A stretch of 64,000 nucleotides of DNA from Trochalopteron elliotii (lineage: Eukaryota; Chordata; Aves; Passeriformes; Leiothrichidae), in the NCBI GenBank assembly GCA_024734555.1, contig JANPWX010000062.1, positions 1,031,541 through 1,095,540 on the forward strand, given 5' to 3'. The notes beneath the pieces are model-generated. The model made no database searches. It saw nothing but the letters and a program-made list of their open reading frames with translations, and was not told the DNA's origin. A program made the translations under genes and the position numbers. Positions 49,001 through 61,262 of this stretch are shown here, one piece after another; position 1 is the stretch's first letter, and every line of letters begins with the position of its first letter.

Positions 49001-52000
49001 AGTATTCACAAATCTTTGAATTAACAAAATTATCTTTTCAGAATTTTGCTTCGATATGAACAGGAAAAGATTATATTTATGAAGGACACAGTCTTTCTGA
49101 AATGAACTAGAAAGACCCTCTTTCATATTTTCTCTAGATGACAGGAAAGAATATGAGATTGTATGAATCTGTTTTCATCGCACAGAGGGATTGGAAGGTT
49201 CAAGTCACTAAAAATGTCATGCAGAAAAAAATCTGAAAAATGGAGACTAAATTTCAGGGGTTCAATAAAGGCTGAGCAATATAAAATATTCTGAATAAAT
49301 GAATAACAGAAGAGTCACATTTCAGTTTCTAGGTCTTATTCTGTCAGTGAAGAAATTAGGTAGTCTATATACACAGAGGATACTTTGCCATTAAGTGTTG
49401 CAAATTGTAACACTGAAATTACTAAGATCTATCATTTGTTCTTTAAATTGTTCCACATTGTTGTCTTTACATTTTCTTTTTTTCTTTTTTTTTTCTTCTT
49501 TTACTGAAGGGATACAGACTATTTACCAGAGACTCAAGTTTTTATAAATGTCTGTGAGGATTTAGTGTGGAAAAGATGTTCAGCTGAGAGTTCTAGGGGA
49601 TATGAATACATGAGGAAATTACAAATGAGAAGTTTAATGAGGAAAAAAAATAAAAGTGGGAACACCTGCACACTTTCAGTACTTTGCAGGCTGATTTATT
49701 TCCATCTCAATATGCACACATAATTCTCACTAACATAACTGGAGTAACACTCATATATTTAGTAAAAAAATAGCCATGAGTGTTTCTGTCACTTCCCTAG
49801 GTAGCATCACCATTTCAGTCAGTTTCTGTATGACACGGACATAATGAGACTGCTAATAAATCTTCTCTTTTTAATGTATACCTGAGTTTATAAAAGAGCA
49901 GTCACTTAAGGATACACTTCTAGGTCCTGGCTTCCAGTCAGGAGTTGGCCCAAATTTCCACATACAAACACCTGCATGAATATTTCCAAATGCTAATATC
50001 TGCGCACTAATACTGAAATTGATAGGTTGTATGCATCAGGACATCACTGTTTTATCATGCAAAAAAATTATAGCAGGAAAAATAATCTTAATTTTTATAT
50101 AAGTTTTTAGAAGACAGAACTGAGGAAAAAAAAAAGGATATTAAATACACTTTTAAAACCCCTAGCTCCAAGAACATCAAATCCATATTTGTCAATTTTG
50201 AATAGTCTTTCCCTAAACGTTTTTTGTTGGCCACTTCATGGACAGGTTGCTGAATAAATCTTTAGTTTGTCTCAGCATGATCATCTTTTATATATGCATA
50301 GGAAGTTCTCTGTAGTTACACTTGAAGGGACAGCAGAGTGCCAAGATCCTAAAAATTTGCTTCCTAAGTCTTAGGAGTTGGATTTAACTCTACTGCATTG
50401 GTCTTCTTCAGTAAGAACATTTTCTTTAATAAAACTGCTTGAAGTTTCCAATTATATGGATGAGCTACTTCTCAGTACAGAATGGCCAGTACACTCTTTT
50501 ATAAAGGCATTGAAATTCTTATATGAAAGCAAAAACCTTATGAAACTGAATACTGAAACTGTCATGGCAATATTAAGGAGTGCACAAGGAAGCATGCAAA
50601 TGTCAGTGGTTTGCTCACTACCATAAGGGAACAATTTTCTTTCCTTATTTTTCTCCCATGCATTTTTACATTTGCACAGTATCTCCCAGAAATTTTAACT
50701 TAACTGTTATGTACCTTATTTTCCTCTTTCAAATCCTCATCCTAGACAGGTTAAAGTCAAATAAAAGGCTTTTATTGGCCCCAGATGGCTTGCAGCATAG
50801 TTTAAAATGAAAAACAATGTCACCTAACAGGAAAGTTAGTGCAAAATTTCAGACATTGAGCTTGCTCATTTCAGATACAGAAGTAATTTGATGACTTTTC
50901 CTAATGATTCTTAACTTGTGATGTTGGAAAAAGTTGTCATGTTCTCCCCAAAGTGATGGATTGGCATTTCAGACAAGTCCACAGATTGAGGACCATGGCG
51001 ATATGTAGTAAAAAATTATTTGACTGTTATGGAAAGATTAAAATGCCACCAAAAAACAAATACAAAAGTCTCTGTTCTGCAAAATGAGAGGATCAGTAAA
51101 TAAAAAAAATAAATAAATAAGTAAGGATTTTGTGGAGTATGTTATAAACTAGAGAAAAGAAGGATTTTAAGAAAGTTTGACAGGAAATAAAAAAGATAAT
51201 ATTAGTTACTTAAATGAGACTGGCTAAATAAAAGAGCTTTAATATGTATATATAAAAGCATCATTTCTCTGTAAGAAAAAATGGGCATTAATTTTTGTAG
51301 ATAAAATTAGAAGAAAATATGGGCAAGACTAATGTCCATAAAAGAAATCTTGTTTCATAATTTGTGTCAGGAATACGTTCATTGGAGAAATGTCGTCATT
51401 TTGCTTTTCCAATCCATTTTGATTCTTAAATTTTTTTTTCATTATTTGGTCAAGAGGTTCTGGGCCTAGCCAATGTCTCTGTAATTCTACTTTGAAAGAA
51501 AAATAAGATGTTTTTTAAATATTTAAAGAAATTATTTTTGCACTTAAAGAAAAGTAGATAACCACCAACCTTATTTTTTTAACAGACAGAGTGAGATCAT
51601 TTGTAAACGCACATCTTTCCCTGAAAAACTTTGTGGCAGCAGTAAAGCCGAGAAAGATAAACTCCAGATAGGATGCTCCAGAGACTGGAAAATGCACTTT
51701 ATAAGTTTTCAGTAATCCAGATGTCTAGGATGTTATTCTATTGTAGTCAATCATTAAAAAAAAAACCAAAACAAAACAAAAAAAACCAAAAAAAACCCCA
51801 AAAAAAACCCCAAATATGTGAGAATGCAAAAAAAGGATTCAGATACCATGGAGTCATCTGCAGGACAATCTGGAGAAAGTCAATCCTCCATGTACCTGGC
51901 ATTTTATGTGAACTGGCACTTTGAAATCCTTTTGGAAATTTCTCTAAGGTTACTTCTCTGAAGTAGAAGCAGTTTCCAGAGGTTCTGCAGTTGCCCTTTG

Positions 52001-55000
52001 CAACTGTAAATAGTAAGCATTCAACCACCTTATTATGTTTGAAATATTTGACCCAATTCAGGAACTGCTTGTGTGTTGGGAATTGTATATAGTAGCTTTG
52101 GGTTTTGTTTTGTTTTCCTTCTCAGTAAAAGAAAACAACTCATCAGCACTTAGGCACTTTTTGTTTATTGGAAATGTGACAGGTTTGGGAAGAAATGAGT
52201 GAATAAAATAAAGTTAATGATATTGTATGCATCTAATACTTGCCCTTTTGGAAACACAGTTTTGCTGCTTCTTCATAAAAATTCCATGAAAAGAATGTTT
52301 TGTATAATTATTGGCATTGATTACATATTCACACCTTTGAACACCTTAAGGGAAAATAAGTTAAAAGAAAAGCATTCTGAATTTGAAGTGGATACGTAGT
52401 CAAGACTGAAAATAAAAGTGAAGCAGACATTTGCCTAGTAGGTAGTTTCAGAAAAAAAATCTACTTAAGTCTTCTATGAAACAGATGGGATATTTGTCTC
52501 TCTCTGAAGTAAGAAAATGCATCTGCTTTATTCATCCCTTCTTCTTCTAGGCTTATAAAACATGCCTGTGTGATAGGGAAGCTGTGAAATAGAAGATGAA
52601 TAAGGTCAGAAATACAGAGTAAGAAATACACAGTCAAATTGGAATAGTCCTTTTCATTTCCACACAGATTTATGCATTAAAAGTTGATTGGTGGCTTAAC
52701 CTTTCACACTCTGCTCTGGTTGCTGGTGTCGTGCACCTTTTGTAATTTTACAGATGCCATTACTTAGCTGCCTCACTTGTGCATCTTGGGAAGAAAGTTA
52801 AATTTTCAAAAAATCTACGGTCGATTTAAACATCTATTTTCAAAAAGGCAGGAAATGACCAACCTCTCCACTGAATAAAGTATTCATGTTCAGAATGAAT
52901 GACAGACTGCTTTTACAACTCCCTGTGGGATTTACAGCTTTGCTGTTAGAAAAGTGATTCTTCACAGTGAGATATCAGAGATCTCTTGTGTATGAGTATT
53001 CAAGGGTAGTACTCGTGTCATGAAGGATTCAGACCTTACCACTTCATATAATGCCAGAACAAGTTAAACAAGGTGTTTTAACATTTGTTTTCCAGGACTT
53101 TAAAATGAAGATTGACGTTCTTTCTGGAAGCTGTGCTTTACTGAAACACAAATTCTTGAAATCAGTTTGGGGATAACAAATTAAATATAAAAAACCTACA
53201 GTATGAAGGAAAGAAGTGATTTTATTTATACATATATATATATAGTGATCAGAGGATTTCTGGCTTCTGTAAACCTTTCAATCTGCTTAAGTACGTAAAT
53301 CGTGAAATTAACATTTGCCAAACATTTTTAAGAATTCCATACTAATTATTTTTATGATAAATTTTGATGCTATTTCTATATAAATATCTATCTACTAAGA
53401 TATTTATTAAAATGATTGAAGCATTATCTGATCTGGAAGATTGTAGAACTCTAAGGACTATTGCAAATTTACTGCATCTAAATCTGGGATTTTCCTTCTG
53501 AAATGAGGTACAATCATCCTCACAATGATTGTTGGCCAAAAAATAATTGCCTTCTGCACTCATTTTTAGAGTAAACTTATCCTAGGAAGACATCTAATCT
53601 TTTGAAATATTTTGGTATCTTTCAGAACAGACTTTTTTTTCAGCTCATAAGGGGTTTTTTTACATAGGGAGAAAATGTTGCTATTTTATAGCCTTTGTCA
53701 ACAGCCATACATAATTTTATAATAGTTGCATTACACCAGAGCTACAATGTTGCTATTGTGACACAACAGAGTTGTTTCACAATCAGATGCTAATTAGAAG
53801 AAATTAACCGTATTACACAAATACACCAAAATCAAGTACAGGCAAACCAAATCAGAGAACACAACTGTTTCTTGAGTTTCTTGCTTTCCTCTGCAGCTGG
53901 TTCATTTTGAAAAAACTGATCTACATCTATTAAAACCAGAGAAATTCACAGGAATTGAAAGTAAATGATTAATTAGTTTGTAAATATTTTTTTATGTCAG
54001 CTGTTTTTACCAGTTTGGCATGGAAATTATGCTAGAAAACTCTTTATTAGGTTAACATACATGTTTAAATACATTTTAAGTTACCATATTTGTGATAACA
54101 AGTTAAATTCAGAGGGAAGATACTGGAGAATATAGGAAATATTAATCCTAAAAAACACAAAACATTTTTAAAAGTAAATGTTATTATAAAGAGAAGCTGA
54201 AATCTCTACAACTGTAAACTCATTAATACTTATCAGAACAATGGAAAAAGAAACTTTATCTGACAAGTATGGAAAAATTGAATAACAATACAACAGAAGA
54301 AAACACACCTCCTAGAAATGGCCATTCAATTAAATCTAAAAATCATCTGCATTATACTGACATGTTATTAACAGTAGATACTCTTAGAACCTGAAAAATT
54401 ATTTTTTCAGTGACAATTACAGTGCTGACTTAGACTTTTTAAAGAAGTAGATTATAGAAATAATAAAACTAGAAGCTATGAAAATTGTTGTATCCAAATG
54501 TGTACACAACAGACCAGTCATTAACATAAACCAGCTACGTGTTTATATGAGTTCACTAGTGGCTATGTCCTGCACTCTTTGCTTACAAGATATTTATTCA
54601 TATATACAAAATTCTGCAAATTAAAGTTCAAGGAAGGGCATCTTCATACAGTTTATGACAAGTGAGAAAACAATCTAAGATAAAGCTGCACTTGAATGCT
54701 CTGCTTTTTTTGTTCTTTTGAAAAATATCAATCACTCAAATTAACACTTTTGTGAATATGCATTATTTTCATCTCATGTCTCCTTAGATTCTGGGGATTG
54801 ATTAACTTAAGTCTGCAGGTCTTCCTATACCAGGATAAGAATATCAGTGTGTTCTAAGAATATTTTTTTCTCTGTGGCACATTAAATGAAAAACTGTTTA
54901 AGTAAATGGGAAAATTAAAAGTTGCACCTTCTACTTTAATGTTAGGACACTAAAAGGAAATGTGGATAATTGTGCTTCTTTCAAAAAAGAAAAAAAAAAG

Positions 55001-56446
55001 CTCCTTAAAAGAGACAAATCAACAGTATTTAATCTGAATGGCTAAAAAACTAACTACTGAGCTATTGGCTACATGGACCTTTCCTCTTTTGATGGGAAAA
55101 GCTTTGATAGTGAGAAATCACCTTCTCTGATGTAATGTATAGTTCTAACAAAGAATAAACTGCAGAAGGCATTGAATTTGCTTGGTAAAGATAGGCCAAT
55201 AATTTTTCATAGAAGTTTATTTCCAGCCCAGAGGCTGGTGGTGTTACCATTGATGCTAGCTCAGTGAAGAGCATCAGAAAAACACCTGAACGGAAAGAGA
55301 GGAAATCCCAAAAAGTAACAGGACTGTAGCTTTGGTAGAAAGCCAAGAGACTTTTTTTTTTCTGGTGGGGGTGGGGGGTGGGGTAAGCACTGGCTGAAAT
55401 CATGTTTCAACTTTTGAATGAGAAAACTGCCTCTCATTGTTTTCATTGTTTGCCCTTTCCATGATCAGAAAAAAAGGTTTTTTAGATCTTTTGTAAATGG
55501 ATTGAACTGTAGCCAAAATTTGTGGATGCATACGATTAAACTCAGTAGTGACAGGAAAACTGGTTTCAGGCAGAAAACATAAAGAGAACATAGTTGGAAG
55601 GAAAGCATAGTAAAATAACAAACAAAAAAGTAATTAAATATCATAGAATATATCCTTGCTAATGAGTCAATAATCATTTTAGTATTTCTAGAAGTCAGAC
55701 CTGAGATAATGTATAATTTTCACTATTTTCATCTCTACAAATTTTTTTTGGCTTTTATAGATAAATATGCAATTTTGAATTATCTACATCTACCTCTCTA
55801 CTGCACTCCCTCCCTTTCTTCTTCCTCCTTACTTTGTACTCCTCTTTTCCTATTCTACATCCGGAGTAGCTTCAAATTAAAAGAAGTTTAATCAACCATC
55901 AGAATGAAAATATCAACAAAAACAGGAAAAGAGGAATCAAGACAGAAGACAAAAACAATTACAAATCAATGCACACATATAGAATATGTGGTGGAATTAA
56001 AAATCCCCAAAAGAGAAACTGGTGAGAAAATAGTCCTTTCCAGTTATATCTTTATCTCAATTAGGTTGTGTTTTATTTTCTTGTACTAAATTGTATTTCA
56101 TTAAATTACACAGTCTCTAAAGTGTGAGAGAAGTAGCGATTGGGATAGCACATGGTATACAGGAGTAAACTGTTCTCTACATGTACATACAACTGAATCC
56201 AAGATTGTCGGTACTCTGTGCAAAGTTTTTGCTCTATGGTTAGTATTTTTCATTCAAACTTAGTCATCACAAGTTCCAGTGTTTGCCACCATAGGAAAGG
56301 CACTAGAGGGTGAATCTGAGAAAGTTAAAATGGGAGAACTGCAAAATACCTACTGCAACAATAATCAGTCAATAAGAGAACAGAGAGTTCTAGCTTCTGT
56401 GTGCATAATGTTACATAAACTAGTTAAAATTTAGTGTATGATCCCT
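46015..56446. other. AT-rich non-coding stretch
   Basis: There are 10.4 kb with no supported gene or transposon. Notable low-complexity parts are an A/C-rich run at 51,754-51,813, a T/C run at 49,470-49,502 and an AT run at 53,232-53,244. A somewhat GC-richer, CATG/TGCA-rich patch at 48,705-48,940 is unassigned. Open frames are 100 codons or shorter with no recognisable similarity. Confidence 0.55.
51754..51813. repeat. A-rich low-complexity tract
   Basis: Irregular runs of A broken by CC and CCCC. It causes a short Phe/Trp-rich frame on the minus strand that should not be read as a protein. Confidence 0.9.
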
Positions 56447-56519
56447 TCAACATATTTTTAAAGCATTCTTCATCACAAACTGAGAAGTCTCTTTCAGAGG
56501 CACTTGTAGAGAATTTGTT

Positions 56520-56850
56520 AAATTGGCCAACAGAAAGTGTCCAAGAGAGACAAGGCTGCCACAGCCCCAGGCCTTCCAGGTCCAGCCCACCATAAGGCTG
56601 AGCCTGCACTGCAAATAATACGTTCCCTGGCAGGGAACAAGTGCCAACATCACCACAAAAAGTGGTACAGCCCCCATGGGCAGGGGTTTGGCCCTGACCA
56701 TGATGGCCATTGCAGATTGCCTGGGAGCCTTTGCCAGTGGCTGCTGGCAGGACAGGGACACCCTCAGCCATGCTGGTCCCCAGTTCCAGCAGTCCGGCCA
56801 CACTGAGTAACAGGCTTTGAGATGTTGGCTCAGAAGCAAACAGTGACATA
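56520..56850 (-). mobile_element. Possible old LTR fragment (GC-rich patch)
   Basis: A 330-bp GC-rich patch within AT-rich DNA. Two overlapping minus-strand open frames of 141 codons (56,424-56,849) and 184 codons (56,447-57,001) run through it in different frames, and neither has a known domain. Simultaneous openness in two frames points to base composition rather than coding. On the minus strand the order of segments is reminiscent of an avian LTR, but I find no TG...CA ends or target duplication. Confidence 0.3.
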
Positions 56851-57669
56851 GTTTGGAAAACTTCTCATGGGCATAGTTTGTTTTCCACAATGTGGAGCTT
56901 AAAAGCTGTTGTTGCAGTAACAAAGAGAATTTTTTAAGTAGTGATGAAATACAAGCAAACAGAAAAAAAAATCCAGCAGTGTTTTGGGATTTTTTGTACA
57001 AGATTTTGTATTTCTGTGCTGTGAGAATCTTTAGGTGACCTTTTAGCAGCTTCAGTAGTAGAACTGCAGAAAAAGAGGAGTCTTACCATGGAAAACTAAG
57101 CTAATTCAGCATGTAAGGGTTACAAGGAGCTGCACAGAAGAATTAACTAAGCAAGGGACAGGGTGTGCTCCTAAAGTAAAATTTCAGCACATCATAACAG
57201 AATTAACTTACTATTCTAATGTTGTTCATGACAGGTCCTGGGATCTTGTCATGACAAAAGAATGAAGGCTGAATTAAATTTTAGTATTTGATTAATATTA
57301 ACTGTATCTGGCTGCCATGAGTGCACAGAAGCTCACAGTGTAGGCCAGAACTCTTACTGATATTGCCATATGAAGGCTGCACCTACTATGGTTTTTTTCA
57401 TTGGTATCTTAAAAATAAGTAGTTCTTTATGAAAGGAAGTTACTGAGCTAAAAAGATTGGGAAAATCAGAAGACTAAAGGAAAAAATTACTAAATGTGCT
57501 TCCTTACAAAACTAATACATACATTTAAATGAAAAAAATTCTTCCAGAAAATGTTATCAGCCACAAGAAGTATGAAGATTAAGAAACTTGAAACTAATAA
57601 CTTGCTGATGATAAAACTAGATGTATAAATGGCCAAAAAATAATGTATTATTGGCCCTTTATCCACACA

Positions 57670-58135
57670 GGGTAACTAGGACTAACTGGGAAATGGCCCC
57701 AGTCAGTCTCCCCTGATCCCTTTCTAGGATGAATACTCCTCCCATTACACATATCCCTGTCCCTGTGTTCAGAGGCTCGAGTTAAGATCAGATCTAAATG
57801 TCACATCCCTGCCTGAGGCCCACCATGGGTGTCCTCCATGGCAGCTCAGTCTTGCTCCTGCCCATCCTGATGTGCTGACTCTGCTCCCCAGACTGATCCT
57901 CCACCTCACTCATCTGCTCCCATTTTCCTGGTGCTGGTGGTGCCTGGCAGGATGCACTGCTGTGGCCATGCTGCTCTGCTCTGCTTCTCTCTTAGAGGGG
58001 CACAACCCTGCCTGCCCTGGGCCAGCCTCCCATCCTTGCACTCCCTGCCTGTCTTTTACAACTTTCCTGGATGAGTCCAGTCCCTTAATGCTTAATATTG
58101 TTTCCTATACTGGATGTGGCTGGTGACAACATTTC
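57670..58135. other. Unassigned GC-rich patch
   Basis: About 460 bp of C/T-rich, GC-rich sequence with an abrupt return to AT-rich DNA on both sides. The single open frame (57,872-58,126, 84 codons) is Leu/Cys-rich without recognisable domain or splice context. Origin as an old LTR or other transposon is likely from its composition, but unproven. Confidence 0.4.
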
Positions 58136-60003
58136 TGAACAAAGCTATTTTTATTTTGAGAGAAAAAAAGTCTCCATTAAGTGTCAGTAGTAAGTAATAA
58201 CCAAACACTCTCTTGCAGCTGTGCAATAGCTTTACATACTTACATGACCAAAAATGCCTTGTTGTCTAATTTTGTGATTAGGAAGAACTTGACAATAGTC
58301 ATTAAATCAGAAGTCCCTCCTGGTCAGATGCCACCTTTGTTATTATAGGGAGCACCTGTTTCTTGAGAAAGCACATTTGGATGATGTCATGTATTTCAAC
58401 AGTGCACTGAAATTGAGATAATATCCAGAAAAAAACATTTCACCCTGCAGATTCTATTAGTTTGAGTGAATTTGAATAAACTATCTGGAACTCATTTATA
58501 CTTCTGGTCTGTATAGCATCCTGTGACAGACTTCTACAATTCATGAGCATGTGAAAAAGTAAGTACTTGTTTTGGCAAGCTTTGAAGCTTCCTGTTAAAT
58601 ATTTCACTGAATACACTCTAATTCAACTACTGCAGAAAATTACAAATGGTCTAAATCTATTCGCTTATGGTAGAATACTCTTTTTCTCATTCACTTCTGT
58701 AGTAGCCTTCATTTACTACTTTGTCCTACTATTTCAGTCTCATTTGCTTCAAAACAGTTCCATATTTCTTATCACACTTCCTTGACTTTCTCAGAATCCT
58801 ATTATGAGATCCATTATAATGCATCTGTTACATGAAGTGATAAAATTTCCTGAACTTCAAGAGATGTTTTCCGATGGCTGCCTACAGTAGTTTCAAGATT
58901 TTCTTTCTGAGTGATAATAACTCACTTAGATCTTCCCATCTGGTACTTGTGGCTTTCATATATTTTAGCTCTACAGTGCAGATTCTTTCAAGGTCTCCCA
59001 CCATGTAATTTCTTTAGTCTCTTGATAATTATGTCTCTAAATATTTCGTATTAGTAATACGAAGTAATACACGTAATACTTCGTGTACCCTACCATCAAA
59101 GATTAATTTTTAGGGCGTTCTGTGGCCTGGGAAAATATACAATTTCTAGAAGAGATGAAGACGAAGAGTTGTGAGTCAGGTTTGCAGGTATATTACATTT
59201 TTCTCAAGTAATTTAGTCTACTACAAAAGATTAATTCATATTGTTCACTAGTTTCATCAAACCTGTGTTGAAATTTAACCATTAAAATGTAAATCTGGAA
59301 AGTCTTCACATCTGAACTCATTCTGCTGAAACAAATGATATTCCTTTGGTATATTCCAGTGAGTTTAAATATCAGTATGACAGGTGCTAGGAGTGTCATA
59401 AGCACCTGTTAATATTTGTCATACCTTTATAGCATTAAAGTAATCCCATGGAATTTTGTAGGTGTAAAAAGATTTTTTTTTTTAGTAATTTCTAAGAATA
59501 AATAAAACAAATATAATAAAGATAACTGCTGAATACATGTATTGATTTTCTACAGCAACAATAATACAAGAAACAATGGTTTGATGCAGGAGTGGTTTAA
59601 AATCAATGATAATCTAAGTAAGTTAAATCTCTTTTATCTTCAAAAGTTCTGTAAGAGAATCTAGTTTCTGCAAAGCAAATGAGATGAAAATGTCCTTAGA
59701 AAAATCCCATGCTTACAGGTTGTGCTGCTTATATTAGACCAAGAAATAGCTGATATTAATCTTAGAGAAACAACAAGACATTTTTCAGTACCAAATAGCC
59801 CACCCAGTAAATGCCAGGTTAATTTAGATGTAAACATGAGAACTAGGTATTATGTTTTAAAGACAATATAATATAGTAGCATTACATGTGAATTTCAGCA
59901 TTTTTTTATCTAATAACATCTGATAAATTCTGCTTTATTGTTATCATTCCTTTCCACTCTCTCAGGACGGCCGTGATGGAAATATTTTACTATTTTTTCC
60001 CTG
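58136..60003. other. AT-rich non-coding stretch
   Basis: No gene or transposon is recognised. A small palindrome lies at 59,045-59,063 (TTCGTATTA, one base, TAATACGAA). Open frames are 72 codons or shorter. Confidence 0.55.
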
Positions 60004-60533
60004 TAAGATCATCAGCTCCAACCATTAGATTAGCACTGCCAAGCCTGCCACTAAACCATGTCCCTAAGTTCCACATCTACATATATTTTAAATACCTTCA
60101 GGACTCAACCCTGGACAGCCTGTTCCAATGTTTGACTGCCCTTTCAATAAAGAATTTTTCCCTCCCCTGGGGCAACTTGAGGCCACTGTTTCTTGTCCTA
60201 TCTCTTGCTACTAGGGAGAAGACAACGATCTCCACCTCACTAGAACTTACTTTCAGGTGTTGCAGAGGAGATAAAGCCTGTCCTGAGCCTCCTTTTCTCT
60301 AGGCTGAACAACCCCAGTTCCCTCAGCTGTTCCTTGTAAGATTTGTGCTCCAAATTTCCCCAGCTCCATTGCCCTTCTCTGGATCTGCTCCAGCACCTCT
60401 TTCTTGTGCTTAGGAGCCCAAAATCCTGAGCACAGGATTTAAGGCGTGGCCTCAACAATGCCGAGTACAGGGGGACAATCACTGCCCTGGCCCTGCTGGC
60501 CACACTATTGCTGACACAGGCCAGCTGCCAGTG
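60004..60533 (-). mobile_element. CR1 LINE, 3' part, split by an LTR
   Basis: The plus strand shows the antisense of a CR1 3' region, with segments such as ACAGCCTGTTCCAATG (about 60,115), TTGAGGCCACTGTTTC and GGCTGAACAACCCCAGTTCC in the order expected for CR1. The element is on the minus strand, and its 3' terminal repeats lie beyond the left edge or are lost. The sequence stops mid-element at 60,533 and resumes at 61,162 after an LTR. Antisense open frames here (up to 118 codons) are non-functional. Confidence 0.88.
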
Positions 60534-61155
60534 TGTCACCGTGCCCGTTTTTCAAGCCGGCGAGCCTCGGCACAGGCGACAGGGCTTTCTTTCAGTGAGT
60601 TCTTTCTCGCTCGAGCTGCTCCTCCGTGGCGATGGCTGGAGGATCGTAAAAAGGGGGGCTCCGGAGACGCTGGGTCACACGAGTTTATTGGAACCCCGGC
60701 GTGGGGTCCTCACCTCGAGTGTCAGCGTGCCGAAGACCCCGGTTAACTCTCGGGTGAGACCTTATAACTGGGGGTGTTACACGGAAAGGGAATTAATAAG
60801 GTTTTACAGGGTGGTGGCTAGTCTCATAAACAAACATACAAAACAACCATACAGTGAACATTAGAAAATGACAATCATGATTCTGTCCAATCACTCGATG
60901 CTTCTCTCAGAATCTTCCAGAAGTGGGGAGCGACCCCAAAAATGATAGACAGCAACAGGAGGCTGTCTATTAAGTGATGGACAGGTAACTGTCTCTGCGG
61001 GGGGAAAACTTAGGGAGGACACAGAACCAATTACAGAACTGTTACTGGGGAAAAAACAGGGATAAATCAAACGTGGGTAACAAAAAGGAGTACAGACAAA
61101 CCAATTTACAAAGAACATTAACTTATGAATTAAAATTAAAAAATGCACTCCCACA
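60534..61155 (-). mobile_element. Solo LTR, ERVK-like, nested in CR1, with 6-bp target duplication
   Basis: On the minus strand it starts TGTGGGAGTGC and ends CACGGTGACA. CCAGTG lies directly outside both ends (60,528-60,533 and 61,156-61,161), an exact 6-bp target duplication of ERVK length. On the minus strand there is a TATAA box at 60,762-60,767 and AATAAA at 60,684-60,689, spaced as expected for an LTR promoter and R region. The U5 part is GC-rich with CpG sites still present, which hints at a fairly young insertion. The length is 622 bp. There is no internal retroviral sequence, so it is a solo LTR. Confidence 0.9.
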
Positions 61156-61161
61156 CCAGTG

Positions 61162-61262
61162 GCCTTCTTGGCCACCTGGGGACAACCTGACTGATATTCA
61201 GCAGGCTGATGATCAGCACCTCCAGCTCCTTTCCCAACAGACAGTTTTCCAGCCACTCTGAT
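61162..61262 (-). mobile_element. CR1 LINE, continuation after the LTR
   Basis: The CR1 sequence broken at 60,533 continues here with GGCCTTCTTGGCCACCTGG, then the CAGCTCCTTTCCCAACAG and TTTTCCAGCCACTCTG segments, in the expected order. The 5' end of the element is truncated at about 61,262, as is usual for CR1. Confidence 0.88.

Noticed and set aside
51747..52028. 93-codon minus-strand frame with a Phe/Trp-rich end resembling a membrane segment
   Set aside because: The hydrophobic end is the A/C-rich low-complexity tract at 51,754-51,813 read backwards.
60508..60864. 118-codon plus-strand frame
   Set aside because: It spans the junction of a CR1 and the nested LTR, antisense to both.
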